Of a stretch of 64,000 nucleotides of DNA, positions 10,559-49,681 are shown one piece after another. The DNA is from Metridium senile. Taxonomy: Eukaryota > Cnidaria > Anthozoa > Actiniaria > Metridiidae. The notes under the pieces are model-generated. The model searched no databases and was not told the DNA's origin. It worked only from the letters and a program-made list of their open reading frames with translations. The stretch spans positions 11,609,398-11,673,397 of the forward strand of contig OX459105.1 of the NCBI GenBank assembly GCA_949775045.1. Reading direction: 5' to 3'. Numbering within the stretch: the stretch's first letter is position 1; every line of letters starts with the position of its first letter. Both the position numbers and the translations under genes were made by a program.

Positions 10559-10952
10559 AATATGGACACAAGCGGAGGTTTTAGATTGCTTATATAAAGA
10601 ATATTTATGATTTTTCCTATGATAATTCATTAATTAGCTGAGCGTGTCTCGATCTGCATATCCTCTGATATAAACACGGTAGCATGCAGCCAATCAGAGC
10701 GCGCGTAGTATATATTAAATATTTTATAATTACTTGTTTTTCAAGTTTGCAAAGTTCAAGAAGGGTAACTTCCGCTGAGGGCGGATCGACTCCGCCACGG
10801 TGCTTGGTGGTGCATGGACTCGGTTACCGCCATGCAGTTTAGCCAGGCGCTCGGGCCATGTTTTCCCAATATACAGCTCTAGATCTTTTGGAAACAGACT
10901 TCAAATTCATTAGCGCAAATACTTAATACTTAAAAGGGGTGGCGAATGGCAC
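10559..10952. other. Non-coding stretch, nothing recognised
   Basis: No gene or strong repeat seen. A palindromic Ser/Gly-rich GC patch near 10770-10860 has no recognisable identity. Confidence 0.35.
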
Positions 10953-13133
10953 CTTGAAAACTATTGGTCTCGGCATCTTTCAACCCATCGAAATCTCGGA
11001 AAGCTATGCGTCTCGAAATCTCGTATTTACACGCTTTAATTTGTTCGTCTCTATATATTTTCTAAAAACCTGAACTTTTGGTCTTTAGGATTTGTCTAGG
11101 GTCTCGGCGTCTCCGCGGGTCTCGGATTTTAACATGCACCACCCCTAGTAAAATTATTTGGAGAATAGACCTCAGTCGCTTCCCTCAATGGGTTTTCCCA
11201 ATACAATTAACATCTTGGAAGTACACCTCATTCCGATTTGCCCATAGTTAAGATTTGCATATGCTCCAAGAATTTCCCAGTATAATGCTTTTGAATGGGG
11301 GAATAGAATAGACCTTAGTCGCTTTAATTCTGATCTTAATGTTTCCCCTATACAATTCACATTTTCAAAAGATACACCTCAGTCATTTGCCCAAAGAATT
11401 TGCCAGTGCAATTCTTTTGGGGAATAGATCTTATTCGTTTGCCTTGAAATGTCATCATCGATCGTCTTCATGTATCATCGTCGTCATCAGATATCGTTAT
11501 AATCACAATCATATGCATTTATCGACATGCATGACCACCATGACCATGCATCGCACTATCATGGTCATGATCAATATTATTATTATTATAAATTTGTTTT
11601 ATTAAGTCATTGCCGATATCATCACGCGGTTCAATCCCTGTTATCTTGGATCTGTTATGACGTGGTACACTTTATATACTTTAGACGTTGTTTTCATATC
11701 ATTCGAAACCTCTTTCATCTAAGGACCAAGGAGTCAAATGAAATCTTAATGCATATAATTAACTTAATTATAAAGTCTGTTTTTCTAACCCGAGTGCACA
11801 GATTATGATTGGTAAATTTATAGGACGATTGACCGGGCCAAACTGCATGTTTTGAAAACAGGAAGATTATTACGTCGACCCTGGTGCAAAGATGATTTTT
11901 ACAGCTAATGGCAAAGTGCTGGTATAGAGTTTCCGAATATTAAAACTTTCAATCAATGTTTTCGGGTGTGTTTTTTTGTTATCTTTTATCCGATTTATTC
12001 ATATCATTTATTTGGGTACCACAACTCAGTCGTTTCTGCAGTAACTGTGCATGCATCTAGGCCTGATCTGCCATAACATGTTTAGCGCCATGTCCTGCAG
12101 ACCAGACGTCTGGGCCACGAGCTTGAGGGCTCTTGACACGAGGTGCAAACGGGATAGTCACAAATCATCGCTTCGCATATAATGTATTATTTACGCTTGG
12201 AAGGCGTATCCTTGGCTATAGCGTATTCTGGGCATGTTAGACGGCATGGATGGATTGTTAATACAAGGGCTTACTTATTTTGTTGTTTGTCACACAAGGC
12301 ATTAAAACAGCCAGTCAAAATGTCTAGTGGTTTAGTCCGTTGCAGCCCTAGTTTGTTTCGTCAATCATGCAACCGCTCTCTCCCCAAGTATAACGAGGAT
12401 TGAATGCCGGACAAAACAAACTACGGCTGCGTGGGAGAACAAAGCTTAAGAAAGCTTAGAGCAAGAAAAAATAATTAATCAGCTTACTGAATAATACAAT
12501 ATCAATTACTATCTGATACAATCACTAAATACTGAATTTCCAAAGTAAGCAAAAAGATATAAACCAGTGAGAAAATCTTGCATTCCACGCACTGACATCT
12601 TACTACACTAGGAAAAAGGACCAAATGTAATATTTAAAAATAGAAATGTTATATTGAACGTGGATATAAGCTGATATATATATTAAATGATTTTTTTACT
12701 CGTTCCTCGGACCACTTCTACAGCTGCTCGACATGCATGGTGACTTTCATTGGTTTTATCATTTCTAAATGCATCGATTGCTCGTGCATGTTTACCTGTA
12801 TTAGTGTATATGTCCGTTAGTCTTGGAAAGACTTAAGCCTTAAGCGATCGATGACTACAATTAACATAAGCATGACTACAACATCAACCTTTCTTGAATT
12901 ATGTCGGGTCTAGGCGAGGCAGTAACCGGATTCAATTATACTTCTGCTGCTCAAAATGTATCTTTCCATTTACAAGCAGACCCAACTCGACTTGTTTCCA
13001 ACCAATATATAAAGAGGCTTTATCTGATTTATCCGGCTATATCAGAACCGGCTACATGCTGTATGGTTTGCCCAATTATTATGTACAGGCATTTCAGACT
13101 GAAAACCTACAAGATTGCTGAGAAGAAGTAAGT

Positions 13134-13272
13134 AGAAGAAGAAGAAGAAGAAGAAGAAGAAGAAGAAGAAGAAGAAGAAGAAGATGAAGAAGAAGAAGAA
13201 GAAGAAGAAGAAGAAGAAGAAGAAGAAGAAGAAGAAGAAGAAGAAGAAGAAGAAGAAGGAGAAGAAGAAGAA
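13134..13272 (+). repeat. Expanded (GAA)n microsatellite
   Basis: Nearly pure GAA repeat of about 135 bp with single GAT and GGA interruptions. The paralogous position in copy 2 (about 16996-17033) has only about 35 bp. GAA/TTC tracts of this length can adopt triplex structures. The Glu, Lys, Arg, Leu and Phe runs in the six frames are artefacts of the repeat. Confidence 0.95.
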
Positions 13273-14003
13273 CAAAAATAAGAAGACGAACAAGCAAAAA
13301 AATAAAACTAGAATATGTGGTCCATGCAGAGGAGAAATACCGATCTTTTTTGATTTTCCAAGTACTGTGGTAAACTGATTTCCTTATCGATAACCACCCC
13401 ATAACTATACTGATTACTATCGGCTTAAGTCATATACCACCCAACCAAAACGAACAACTGCTATCGCATATATGCACACTACTACTTCAGTCTGGCAAGT
13501 CTCGCCATTTTCCTCTGAGGGTAGCCTCAAAGATAAAATATTTCTTCTGTTCGGAAATTTTGAAATTCTTCTTTTGACTTCTTTATTTACATCGATGAAT
13601 AGTCTTTTCAAGAAAAAGGAAAGAGAACAAAAAAACAGTCTTTGTATGTCAATCAACTCACGCCTTAAACTAAAACGAAGCAGCATATAAAGTACTTGAC
13701 TTTATTAAGAGCGGACTTGTTATCAATTACAATGCAATTTTTCAAGTGCATGCCCGGTCGCCAGATTCATTTTTAGGCTTTTTTATGTCGCTAAATTTGT
13801 TGCATAGTTGCAGTCTTTGCTGCAGTTCCATCGTGAGCGCGGGTTAACGTTGTGTATGAGACCTGCAACTGAATTATATACAATGTGTAGCATGCAATTG
13901 AACCGACATGGAATATAAAACCTCTTACATAAATCAGGCTGTCACCAGTCTCCACGAGAGCTAGGATACCAAGCTAGTGCAATTTAACTTTTCCCGTCCA
14001 CCA

Positions 14004-14060
14004 TAGCCTGCGTCACATCCGGACTTTTTCTCGGTTAAAGTCCGGATGTGACGCAGGCTA
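14004..14060. mobile_element. 57-bp perfect hairpin insertion with 8-bp TSD
   Basis: 24 bp beginning TAGCCTGCGTCACATCC (14004-14027) are repeated exactly in inverse orientation (14037-14060) around a 9-nt loop TTCTCGGTT. GTCCACCA lies directly outside on both sides (13996-14003 and 14061-14068), an 8-bp target duplication as made by hAT or P superfamily transposases. There is no internal sequence beyond the loop. Confidence 0.85.
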
Positions 14061-14813
14061 GTCCACCAAAACTGTCGAAAAGAACGACTTTATAGATAAA
14101 CAATAGTAAATGATGTTTACAATTGGCAATTGGTGAATCGCCGGAAAAATTGAGAAACGGAATAAACACAGGGATTGATGACGTGAACAGAGTGATAATT
14201 ATGGTGAAAGACGGCATGGCAAAATGGCGTCAATTAATATATTTGTCAATCTCTGATTAATAGGGGAGGAAACTTGGGATTAAGCAGATAATCTTAATAA
14301 GCCATTTTACGCTCCACACTTTTCTAGGTATTCCGCGATATCCGGATCCCAGAATTTACTATTTCCGAAAGTCTGATCGACTGACAAAGTTAATCAATTA
14401 ACTAAACACCTCGCCCTGAAAAACGTACGGTATTGAGCAACAAATTCCTGTGCTAAAACATAAATATGATAATAGAAACTGTATGTGGAAATTATAATAT
14501 AAAATCTTAAAAATTTCACTGCTAAACATTAACTTATTCAGGTGAAATTAGGGTACGTACCGGTGCCGGTTACTAATGAGCTCAACCCAGGTGAGGACTC
14601 GTGTTCCCTCTGTCACATTTGGCATTTTCTCCTTTGTTCCCCATAGTTTTCTTTCCTTTTTCCTTGAAATTAACTTTCTAGAATAATCCTTAGAAAATAA
14701 TGTTTCTGATCCCTTGTCCCCTAAAACCCCAGGGAGAGGCTCGGCATTGCTACGGCACAGCAGGAGTCACCACAATTATACCACAAGAGGGTTTCTTGAT
14801 CTATTGAGGGTTT

Positions 14814-17800
14814 CTTGAAAACTATTGGTCTCGGCATCTTTCAACCCATCGAAATCTCGGAAAGCTATGCGTCTCGAAATCTCGTATTTACACGCTTTAA
14901 TTTGTTCGTCTCTATATATTTTCTAAAAACCTGAATGTTTGGTCTTTAGGATTTGTCTAGGGTCTCGGCGTCTCCGCGGGTCTCGGATTTTAACATGCAC
15001 CACCCCTAGTAAAATTATTTGGAGAATAGACCTCAGTCGCTTCCCTCAATGGGTTTTCCCAATACAATTAACATCTTGGAAGATACACCTCATTCCGATT
15101 TGCCCATAGTTAAGATTTGCATGCTCCAAGAATTTCCCAGTATAATGCTTTTGAATGGGTGAATAGAATAGACCTTAGTCGCTTTAATTCTTAATGTTTC
15201 CCCAATACAACTCACATTTTCAGAAGATACACCTCAGTCATTTGCCCAAAGAATTTGCCAGTGCAATTCTTTTGGGGAATAGATCTTATTCGTTTTCCTT
15301 GAAATGTCATCATCGATCGTCTTCATGTATCATCGTCGTCATCAGATATCGTTATAATCATAATCATATGCATTTATCGACATGCATGACCACCATGACC
15401 ATCGCACTATCATGGTCATGATCAATATTATTATTATTATAAATGTGTTTTATTAAGTCATTGCCGATATCATCACGCGGTTCAATCCCTGTTATCTTGG
15501 ATCTGTTATGACGTGGTACACTTTATATACTTTAGACGTTGTTTCCATATCATTCGAAACCTCTTTCATCTAAGGACCAAGGAGTCAAATGAAATCTTAA
15601 TGCATATCATTAACTTAATTATAAAGTCTGTTTTTCTAACCCGAGTGCACAGATTATGATTGGTAAATTTATAGGACGATTGACCGGGCCAAACATGTTT
15701 TGAAAACAGGAAGATTATTACGTCCCTGGTCCAAAGATGATTTTTATAGCTAATGGCAAAGTGCTGGTATAGAGTTTCCGAATATTAAAACTTTCAATCA
15801 ATGTTTTCGGGTGTGTTTTTTTTTGTTATCTTTTATCCGATTTATTCATATCATTTATTTGGGTACCACAACTCAGTCGTTTCTGCAGTAACTGTGCATG
15901 CATCTAGGTCTGATCTGCCATTACATGTTTAGCGCCATGTCCTGCAGACCAGACGTCTGGGCCACGAGCTTGAGGGCTCTTGACACGAGGTGCAAACGGG
16001 ATAGTCACAAATCATCGCTTCGCATATAATGTATTATTTACGCTTGGAAGGCGTATCCTTGGCTATAGCGTATTCTGGGCATGTTAGACGGCATGGATGG
16101 ATTGTTAATACAAGGGCTTACTTATTTTGTTGTTTGTCACACAAGGCATTAAAACAGCCAGTCAAAATGTCTAGTGGTTTAGTCCGTTGCAGCCCTAGTT
16201 TGTTTCGTCAATCATGCAACCGCTCTCTCCCCAAGTATAACGAGGATTGAATGCCGGACAAAACAAACTACGGCTGCGTGGGAGAACAAAGCTTAAGAAA
16301 GCTTAGAGCAAGAAAAAATAATTAATCAGCTTACTGAATAATACAATATCAATTACTATCTGATACAATCACTAAATACTGAATTTCCAAAGTAAGCAAA
16401 AAGATATAAACCAGTGAGAAAATCTTGCATTCCACGCACTGACATCTTACTACACTAGGAAAAAGGACCAAATGTAATATTTAAAAATAGAAATGTTATA
16501 TTGAACGTGGATATAAGCTGATATATATATTAAATGATTTTTTTACTCGTTCCTCGGACCACTTCTACAGCTGCTCGACATGCATGGTGACTTTCATTGG
16601 TTTTATCATTTCTAAATGCATCGATTGCTCGTGCATGTTTACCTGTATTAGTGTATATGTCCATTAGTCTTGGAAAGACTTAAGCCTTAAGCGATCGATG
16701 ACTACAATTAACATAAGCATGACTACAACATCAACCTTTCTTGAATTATGTCGGGTCTAGGCGAGGCAGTAACCGGATTCAATTATTATACTTCTGCTGC
16801 TCAAAATGTATCTTTCCATTTACAAGCAGACCCATGCAACTCGACTTGTTTCCAACCAATATATAAAGAGGCTTTATCTGATTTATCCGGCTGTATCAGA
16901 ACCGGCTACATGCTGTATGGTTTGCACATATATTATGTACAGGCATTTCAGACTGGAAACCTACAAGATTGCTGAGAAAAAGTAAGTATAAGTACAAGAA
17001 GAAGAAGAAGATGAAGAAGAAGAACAAAAATAAGAAGACGAACAAGCAAAAAAATAAAACTAGAATATGTGGTCCATGCAGAGGAGATCTAGAAATACCG
17101 ATCTTTTTTGATTTTCCAAGTACTGTGGTATACTGATTTCCTTATCGATAACCACCCCATAACTTTATCGATAACCACCCTTAACTATATTGATTACTAT
17201 CCGCTTAAGTCATACGGCCACCCAACCAAAACGAACAATTACTGCTATCGCATATATGCACACAGTCTGGCAAGTCTCGCCATTTTCCTCTGAGGGTAGC
17301 CTCAAAGATAAAATATTTCTTCTGTTCGGAAATTTTGAAATTTTTCTTTTGACTTCTTTATTTACATCGATGAATAGTCTTTTCAAGAAAAAGGAAAGAG
17401 AACAAAAAAACAGTCTTTGTATGTCAATCAACTCACGCCCTAAACTAAAACGAAGCAGCATATAAAGCACTTGACTTTATTAAGAGCGGACTTGTTATCA
17501 ATTACAATGCAATTTTTCAAGTGCATGCATGGTCGCCAGATTCATTTTTTAGGCTTTTTTATGTCGCTAAATTTGATGCATAGTTGCAGTCTTTGCTGCA
17601 GTTCCATCGTGAGCGCGGGTGGAATATAAAACCTCTTACATAAATCAGGTTGTCAGTCTCCAAGAGCACAGCTCTTTATAGATAAACAATAGTAAATGAT
17701 GTTAACAATTGGCAATTGGTGAATCGCCGGAAAAATTGAGAAACGGAATAAACACAGGGATTGATGACGTGAAGAGAGTGATAATTATGGTGAAAGACGG

Positions 17801-18388
17801 CATGGCAAAATGGCGTCAATTAATATATTTGTCAATCTCTGATTAATAGGGGAGGAAACTTGGGATTAAGCAGATAATCTTAATAAGCCATTTTACGCTC
17901 CACACTTTTCTAGGTATTCCGCGATATCCGGATCCCAGAATTTACTATTTCCGGAAAGTGTGATCGACTGACAAAGTTAATCAATTAACTAAACACCTCG
18001 CCCTGAAAAACGTACGGTATTGAGCAACAAATTCCTGTGCTAAAACATAAATATGATAATAGAAACTGTATGTGGAAATTATAATATAAAATCTTAAAAA
18101 TTTCACTGCTAAACATTAACTTATTCAGGTGAAATTTGGGTACGTACCGGTGCCGGTTACTAATGAGCTCAACCCAGGTGAGGACTCGTGTTCCCTCTGT
18201 CACATTTGGCATTTTCTCCTTTGTTCCCCATAGTTTTCTTTCCTTTTTCCTTGAAAATAACTTTCTAGAATAATCCTTAGAAAATAATGTTTCTGATCCC
18301 TTGTCCCCTAAAACCCCAGGGAGAGGCTCGGCATTGCTACGGCACAGCAGGAGTCACCACAATTATACCACAAGAGGGTTTCTTGATC
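14814..18388 (+). repeat. Tandem segmental duplication, copy 2 (3.58 kb)
   Basis: Second unit of the tandem duplication. The junction with copy 1 reads GGGTTTCTTG then AAAACTATTGG. The right end of the unit (GGGTTTCTTG before ATCAATC, 18378-18388) and the left end (ACCTTG at 10952) share CTTG. A 19-bp partial repeat of GAGGGTTTCTTG sits at the junction (14801-14817). No coding gene recognised. Confidence 0.93.
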
Positions 18389-18960
18389 AATCATTTGTTT
18401 ACAAACGCTAATGAAGCAAATAGTAAAAATAATCTTAGGTACTCATGGTACCACAATTAAGCCTTCAACTTTATTGAAATATAATTGGCCTGCATGCGTG
18501 TAGTACGTTTTTCTCGATTATAATAAATTTTATAACTTCTATATTTACATCTTCGAAACTCAAAACACATCCATATGTTAAGTATATGTTCGCTGTCTTG
18601 AAAAAACGCAATTTCTGCGTCGGACTGTCGCGTGGATCGGCGACTAATCAAGACTAATCTAGATCTATTGCGGCTGGTTATGCAGCCCCTTAAAATCATC
18701 AATTATGAAACAACACACAGAACAATGAAAGCCAAACAAACAAACGAACGAAGCGAAAAAAAAAAATTAATCAAGCAAACAATAAAATCAAATAAATAAA
18801 CAAACGAAGCTGGACAAATAAACTATTAAACAGACAGACAGACAAACAAATAGACAAATAAACAAATAAACAAGCAAACAGACAGACAAACAAGTATACA
18901 TGCAGGCAAATAAACAAGCAAGCAACTAACTATAAGCAAGTAAGTAGACAAACGTACATA
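18389..18960. repeat. AAAC/ACAG-rich low-complexity tract
   Basis: From about 18710 the sequence is a degenerate ACAAACAAATAAACAAGCAAACAG array. The preceding 300 bp hold nothing recognisable. Confidence 0.7.
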
Positions 18961-19029
18961 AATGTATGACCCCGCGCTGAGGGCCTTTGTTCACAGGTTA
19001 CGCGGGAGAAATTTCTACAAATTGACAAC

Positions 19030-19237
<208 letters not shown>

Positions 19238-19270
19238 ACAATTAATTGAGTAAAAGAGATTTAGAAAACG

Positions 19271-19595
<325 letters not shown>

Positions 19596-19844
19596 AAATT
19601 ATAACAATTATATTGATAATGTTTTATCATTATTACCCCTATCAATATTATCTTCATATTTGGGACAAGATAATCAATCGTATTTAAATCAAACACAACG
19701 GAAATCATCACTGATTATTAATATCCGTTTTATTAGTTGACTGATTAATGACAGTCGCATTTGTTCAAAATTTCTTATCTTTTTGAAAATAATTCAAATT
19801 TCGCAATGATCGAATGTTACAAAGCCAACACTTTCATGGGTTGA

Positions 19845-20108
19845 GGATACGGACATGTGGAACTGTGGACCGGCGGACCGGCGGACCGGTGGACCGGCGG
19901 ACCGGCGGACCGGCGGACCGGCGGACCATTTTTGCGACCAATTTTGCGGACCAATTTTGCGGACCATTTTTCCAATTTTTAAAAATTGTAGATATATTAA
20001 TATTTTATATAAATCACTGTCTTAAATAAATTTAATTAATGAAAGAAAAGGTAAGTATGTATGTAAACAATTAAAAATTATTTATTGAAAAGAGAAAGAA
20101 AGTATATT

Positions 20109-20148
<40 letters not shown>

Positions 20149-21263
20149 TGAATGAACGTTTCTCTTTTATTATCAACTCATCACTTTTTCATATATCTAT
20201 ATTAGCTTAGCCTCTCTCTTTTATTCCGACTAAGGGCTAAAGCTAAAAATGTCAGTAAAGTTTGGGTAAGTAAGTAAGCAAGTAAGCAAGTAAACAAAAA
20301 CTACATTTTTGACGATACTCAATACTTTTTGTTCTTGCAACAAAGGCTGCTTGATATTTTTTTTTCGAGTTTAAAAGCTTGTTCGATATTTTGTTTTTTT
20401 AAATTCAGCCCCCCTCCCCATCAAATATCAAATGGTCCGTCCCTAAAAAGTCTAAATACTTTTCCATCTAAGTGTTGATTGACAGAAACGATAGGTTATA
20501 AAAATACTCAGTGAGAGTAAATTCAATAAATTTTCTAATTCTCTATAAAGATATTATATAGTACACCATTATATAACTACCAGAACTTAAATCATGCAAA
20601 TATGATTACAGGCAAGAAGATATGAATAATGCGTTTGAAATAGAGTGATGAACAAGATATAGCTATATAATTATCGGACATATTTTGAGACATTATCTTT
20701 GATATTTGTTATATAGATTTTAGAGTTAACGTTACACTAAAAAACTATGCTCCTGTGTTCGAATTCCAAGTTTTATCTAGACTTCTTATCATGCATGAGT
20801 TCCATGATAATTGGACAGCTCCATTAGCCGGTGTCTAGCAGTAGTGTTTATATAAGCTGATTTCATTTTTGCTTGTGCACGAAACAAATTATATTGGTTT
20901 GTTAGAAGTCAGTGGAATAGTCAAAAATGTCATTTTTGTTTGCTTGTTTCTTTACTTACTTACTTGCTTGCTTATTTACTTAAAAAAAGGGTAAGCTATT
21001 ATAGATATATAGCGGGAAAAGTGATGAATTGATAATAACTGAGAGAAACGGTCATTCATACTTACTTACTTACTTACTTACTTACTAATATACTTTCTTT
21101 CTCTTTTTTTTATATTTACATTCTTTCATTCATTCAATTTATTTAAGACAGTAATCTATTTAAAATATTAATATATCTACAATACCGAAATAATGATCCG
21201 CAAAATTGGTCCGCAAAATTGGTCCGCATGTCCGCCGGTCCGCATGTCCGCATGTCCGTATCC
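19845..21263. mobile_element. 1.4-kb element with about 400-bp TIRs made of GGACCGGC minisatellite and (AAGT)n
   Basis: The left terminus GGATACGGACATG (19845) pairs with the right terminus CATGTCCGTATCC (21263). Going inward each arm has a GGACCGGC-type minisatellite, the repeated ACCAATTTTGCGG, an AT-rich segment, GAGAAAGAAAGTATATTAGTAAG with an (AAGT)n run, then AACG/CGTTTCTC and ATTATCAA. The left arm minisatellite is longer. The centre (about 20270-20950) has no recognisable transposase. It includes a fragment GGGCTAAAGCTAAAAATGTCAGTAAAG at about 20235 related to the 25389 family. No clear target duplication seen. Confidence 0.8.
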
Positions 21264-22471
21264 ACCATTTAGTTACACCCATAATCATTGTACAATCAGC
21301 TATTTTTTTAAATTTCGGGTCGCTCGTTGTAATTTGTCAAATTTGTACAATGACACTGATTAAAATATTGCTTTAACAGTGAAATTGATTCAGTTCCGAT
21401 GTAGCTAAACTGCAAACACACGAAGAAACAAGGGAAGTTTTAACTCGTTTCCTTTGAGTTTTTTCTGAAATTGTTTTTGCTGAGGCTTTAAAAGATTTTA
21501 TAGTCATGGTAGATTGGTTTCATTAGGCATAAATTCTTAACTTTATATCTTTCACACGTACGCCAAAACGACAAATGAAATTTTCAGTGGATTTTTCTTT
21601 GAGTTTTTGTTTATCTGTTTCGTGAGTTGTTCCATATGTTGAGCTGTTTCGTGAGACGGCTATGTTTATGGATCTCCTTAATGACGTCATTCCTTACACA
21701 ATCAAAGCAATCGGCTTTACCAATGATAAACTTCAAGCCGTCGACTATCTCTTAGCTTGGGGGTAAAATCAGTGATTTGGTATCTTGCAGGGTATTCAAA
21801 TTGAAGTCTAGAATTTCGATATTTCGTGAACAGTACCTTTTAGGGCCGACGATCTGCGTGGAGCAACACTGAGAACGTTTCCTCCGCGGCGCTGGCGAAG
21901 AATAACGCAGACTCTGGGAACGAGATTGAAAACGGGAAGAATCCGTCGCTTTTCATAATGATAGCTGCAGTGCTTTTGAAAAACGGCATAAAAATCTGAT
22001 TTGAGTCGGTATTGAGGGTCAACACAATCGAGACAATCACTGTTTTTATTTCGTGTTATTGTAATAATTGGCATTTTCCGATCGTCTATGTCCTGAAAGT
22101 TTTTTTTATCTCTTTGATGACGTATTTCCGTTTGATTCGAGTGTTTTTATTATAATTTGATATTTGATATTAACTAGATTGCAATGGAATGTTCTGGCTA
22201 GCTGGAGTGCCGTCGATATATGGGCGGGCCTCAAAATATCGCCAAGGGTCAAAGGTCATCATTAAAGACTTGACAATGATGTAATATATCGTTTGACTGC
22301 TGCACTGTATCTGTCAAAACTCTTGAAATTTCCTGCAATTTGAGAACAATAGGAAATGCTGAGGGAATATCGCTCGAGAAATCTCCCTTTGCGGCCAGGA
22401 GAGACTGGGTCTAGCCACTGCACGTGTGAAGCCGCTGTCATGTTTCGGTAGCAAGTCACAGTGTCAAAAAC
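21264..22471. other. Intergenic region upstream of LRRC41
   Basis: No gene recognised. Around 21840-21945 a GC-richer patch containing AGACTCTGGGAACGAGATTG looks like an interspersed repeat. Its minus-strand frame (NLVPRVCVILRQRRGG) is repeat-derived and I do not call it. Confidence 0.45.
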
Positions 22472-22540
22472 ATGGCGGTTGTGTGTTACTGGCTATCGTG
22501 GGCCTTTCGTAGCGTTTTGGTCACGGTTTAAACATCTTTA
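22461..22540 (+). promoter_or_regulatory. LRRC41: LRRC41 5' leader: YY1-type motif and upstream ORF
   Basis: AAAAACATGGCGG (22466-22478) matches the YY1 core (AANATGGCGG), which often marks start regions of housekeeping genes and also overlaps TISU-type start contexts. Its ATG (22472) opens a 19-codon upstream ORF ending in TAA at 22529-22531, nine bases before the LRRC41 start and in the same frame. No TATA box is apparent. Transcription start is not visible from sequence. Confidence 0.55.
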
Positions 22541-48595
<26,055 letters not shown>

Positions 48596-48779
48596 TTGAG
48601 TTGTTTACTGTGTAAAGTTCATGTCGAATGCCACAGTATGCATTGCTATGCACTAAGCCAATGCAGACACACTTTTCTTGGCTTCAAATTCCTTTCTTTT
48701 CTTCATTCCAGATCAATGTGTTGTCCTTCTTCTTCTTGGAGAATTATAGAATAACATAACAATCATTAATAATTGTCAA

Positions 48780-49632
48780 CTTCATCAACATTCATTATCA
48801 CCACCACTATCATCATCATCACCATCACCAATAGTATCATCATCATCATTTTCATCACCAGCATCAGCATTATCATTTTCATCACCATTGTCATTGTCAT
48901 TATCATCACCAACATCATCATCATTTTCATTACCATTGTCATTATTATCACCATCGATCATTATCATTATTATCACCATCATCATCATTTTCATTACCAT
49001 TGTCATTATTATCACCATCGATCATTATCATTATGATCACCATCATCATCATTTTCATTACCATTGTCATTATCATCACCATCGATCATTATCATTATTA
49101 TCACCATCATCATCATTTTCATTACCATTGTCATTATCATCACCATCGATCATTATAATTATCATTACCAACATCATCATCATCATCATCATTTTCATTA
49201 CCATTGTCATTATCATCACCATTAATCATTATCATTATTATCACCATCATCATCATTTTCAATACCATTGTCATTATCATCACCATCGATCATTATAATT
49301 ATCATTACCATCATCATCATCATTTTCATAACCATTGTCATTATCATCACCATTAATCGTTATAATTATCATTACCAACATCATCATCATCATCATCATT
49401 TTCATTTTCATTACCATTGTCATTATCATCACCATTAATCGTTATCATTATCATTATCAACACCATCATCATCATTTTCATCACAATTGTCATCACCAGC
49501 ATCATCATTATCATTTTCATTACCATTGTCATTATCATCACAATGATCATCATCATTATCAACACCATCATCATCATTTTCATCACAATTGTCATCACCA
49601 GCATCATCATTATCACCAGCATCATCATTTAA
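48780..49632 (+). repeat. 64-bp minisatellite downstream of LRRC41
   Basis: The unit contains ATCATCACCATCGATCATT and TTTCATTACCATTGTCATT. The TACCATTGTC motif is spaced 64 bp apart (48931, 48995, 49059). Because 64 is not a multiple of three, translated frames cycle through Ser-, Ile- and His-rich blocks, which explains the long but meaningless open frames. Confidence 0.92.
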
Positions 49633-49681
49633 AAAAGTGGTAACATCAGCCTACAATAGTCTAAAATCATAATTTTTATCT

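Larger units (their letters stand above)
10953..14801 (+). repeat. Tandem segmental duplication, copy 1 (3.85 kb)
   Basis: Near-identical to 14814-18388 over its whole length (period 3861 bp at the left end). It starts at CTTGAAAACTATTGGTC and ends at GAGGGTTTCTTGATC. Differences are scattered substitutions, a much longer GAA tract here (13134-13272) and about 150 bp near 13840-14085 that is mostly missing from copy 2. It contains identical short frames in both copies (for example 12182-12403 and 16029-16250). These look like by-products of the recent duplication, not demonstrable genes. Confidence 0.93.

Noticed and set aside
12182..12403. 73-codon frame identical in both duplicate copies (also 16029-16250)
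   Set aside because: Conservation is fully explained by the recent duplication. No motif, splice context or codon signal supports a gene.
13042..13402. Long Phe-, Leu- and Lys-rich open frames
   Set aside because: They are translations of the GAA microsatellite on both strands and not genes.
21808..22074. 88-codon minus-strand frame containing NLVPRVCVILRQRRGG
   Set aside because: Looks like translation of an interspersed repeat and lies upstream of LRRC41 without splice support.
48773..49643. Several Ser/Ile/His-rich frames
   Set aside because: Artefacts of the 64-bp minisatellite.
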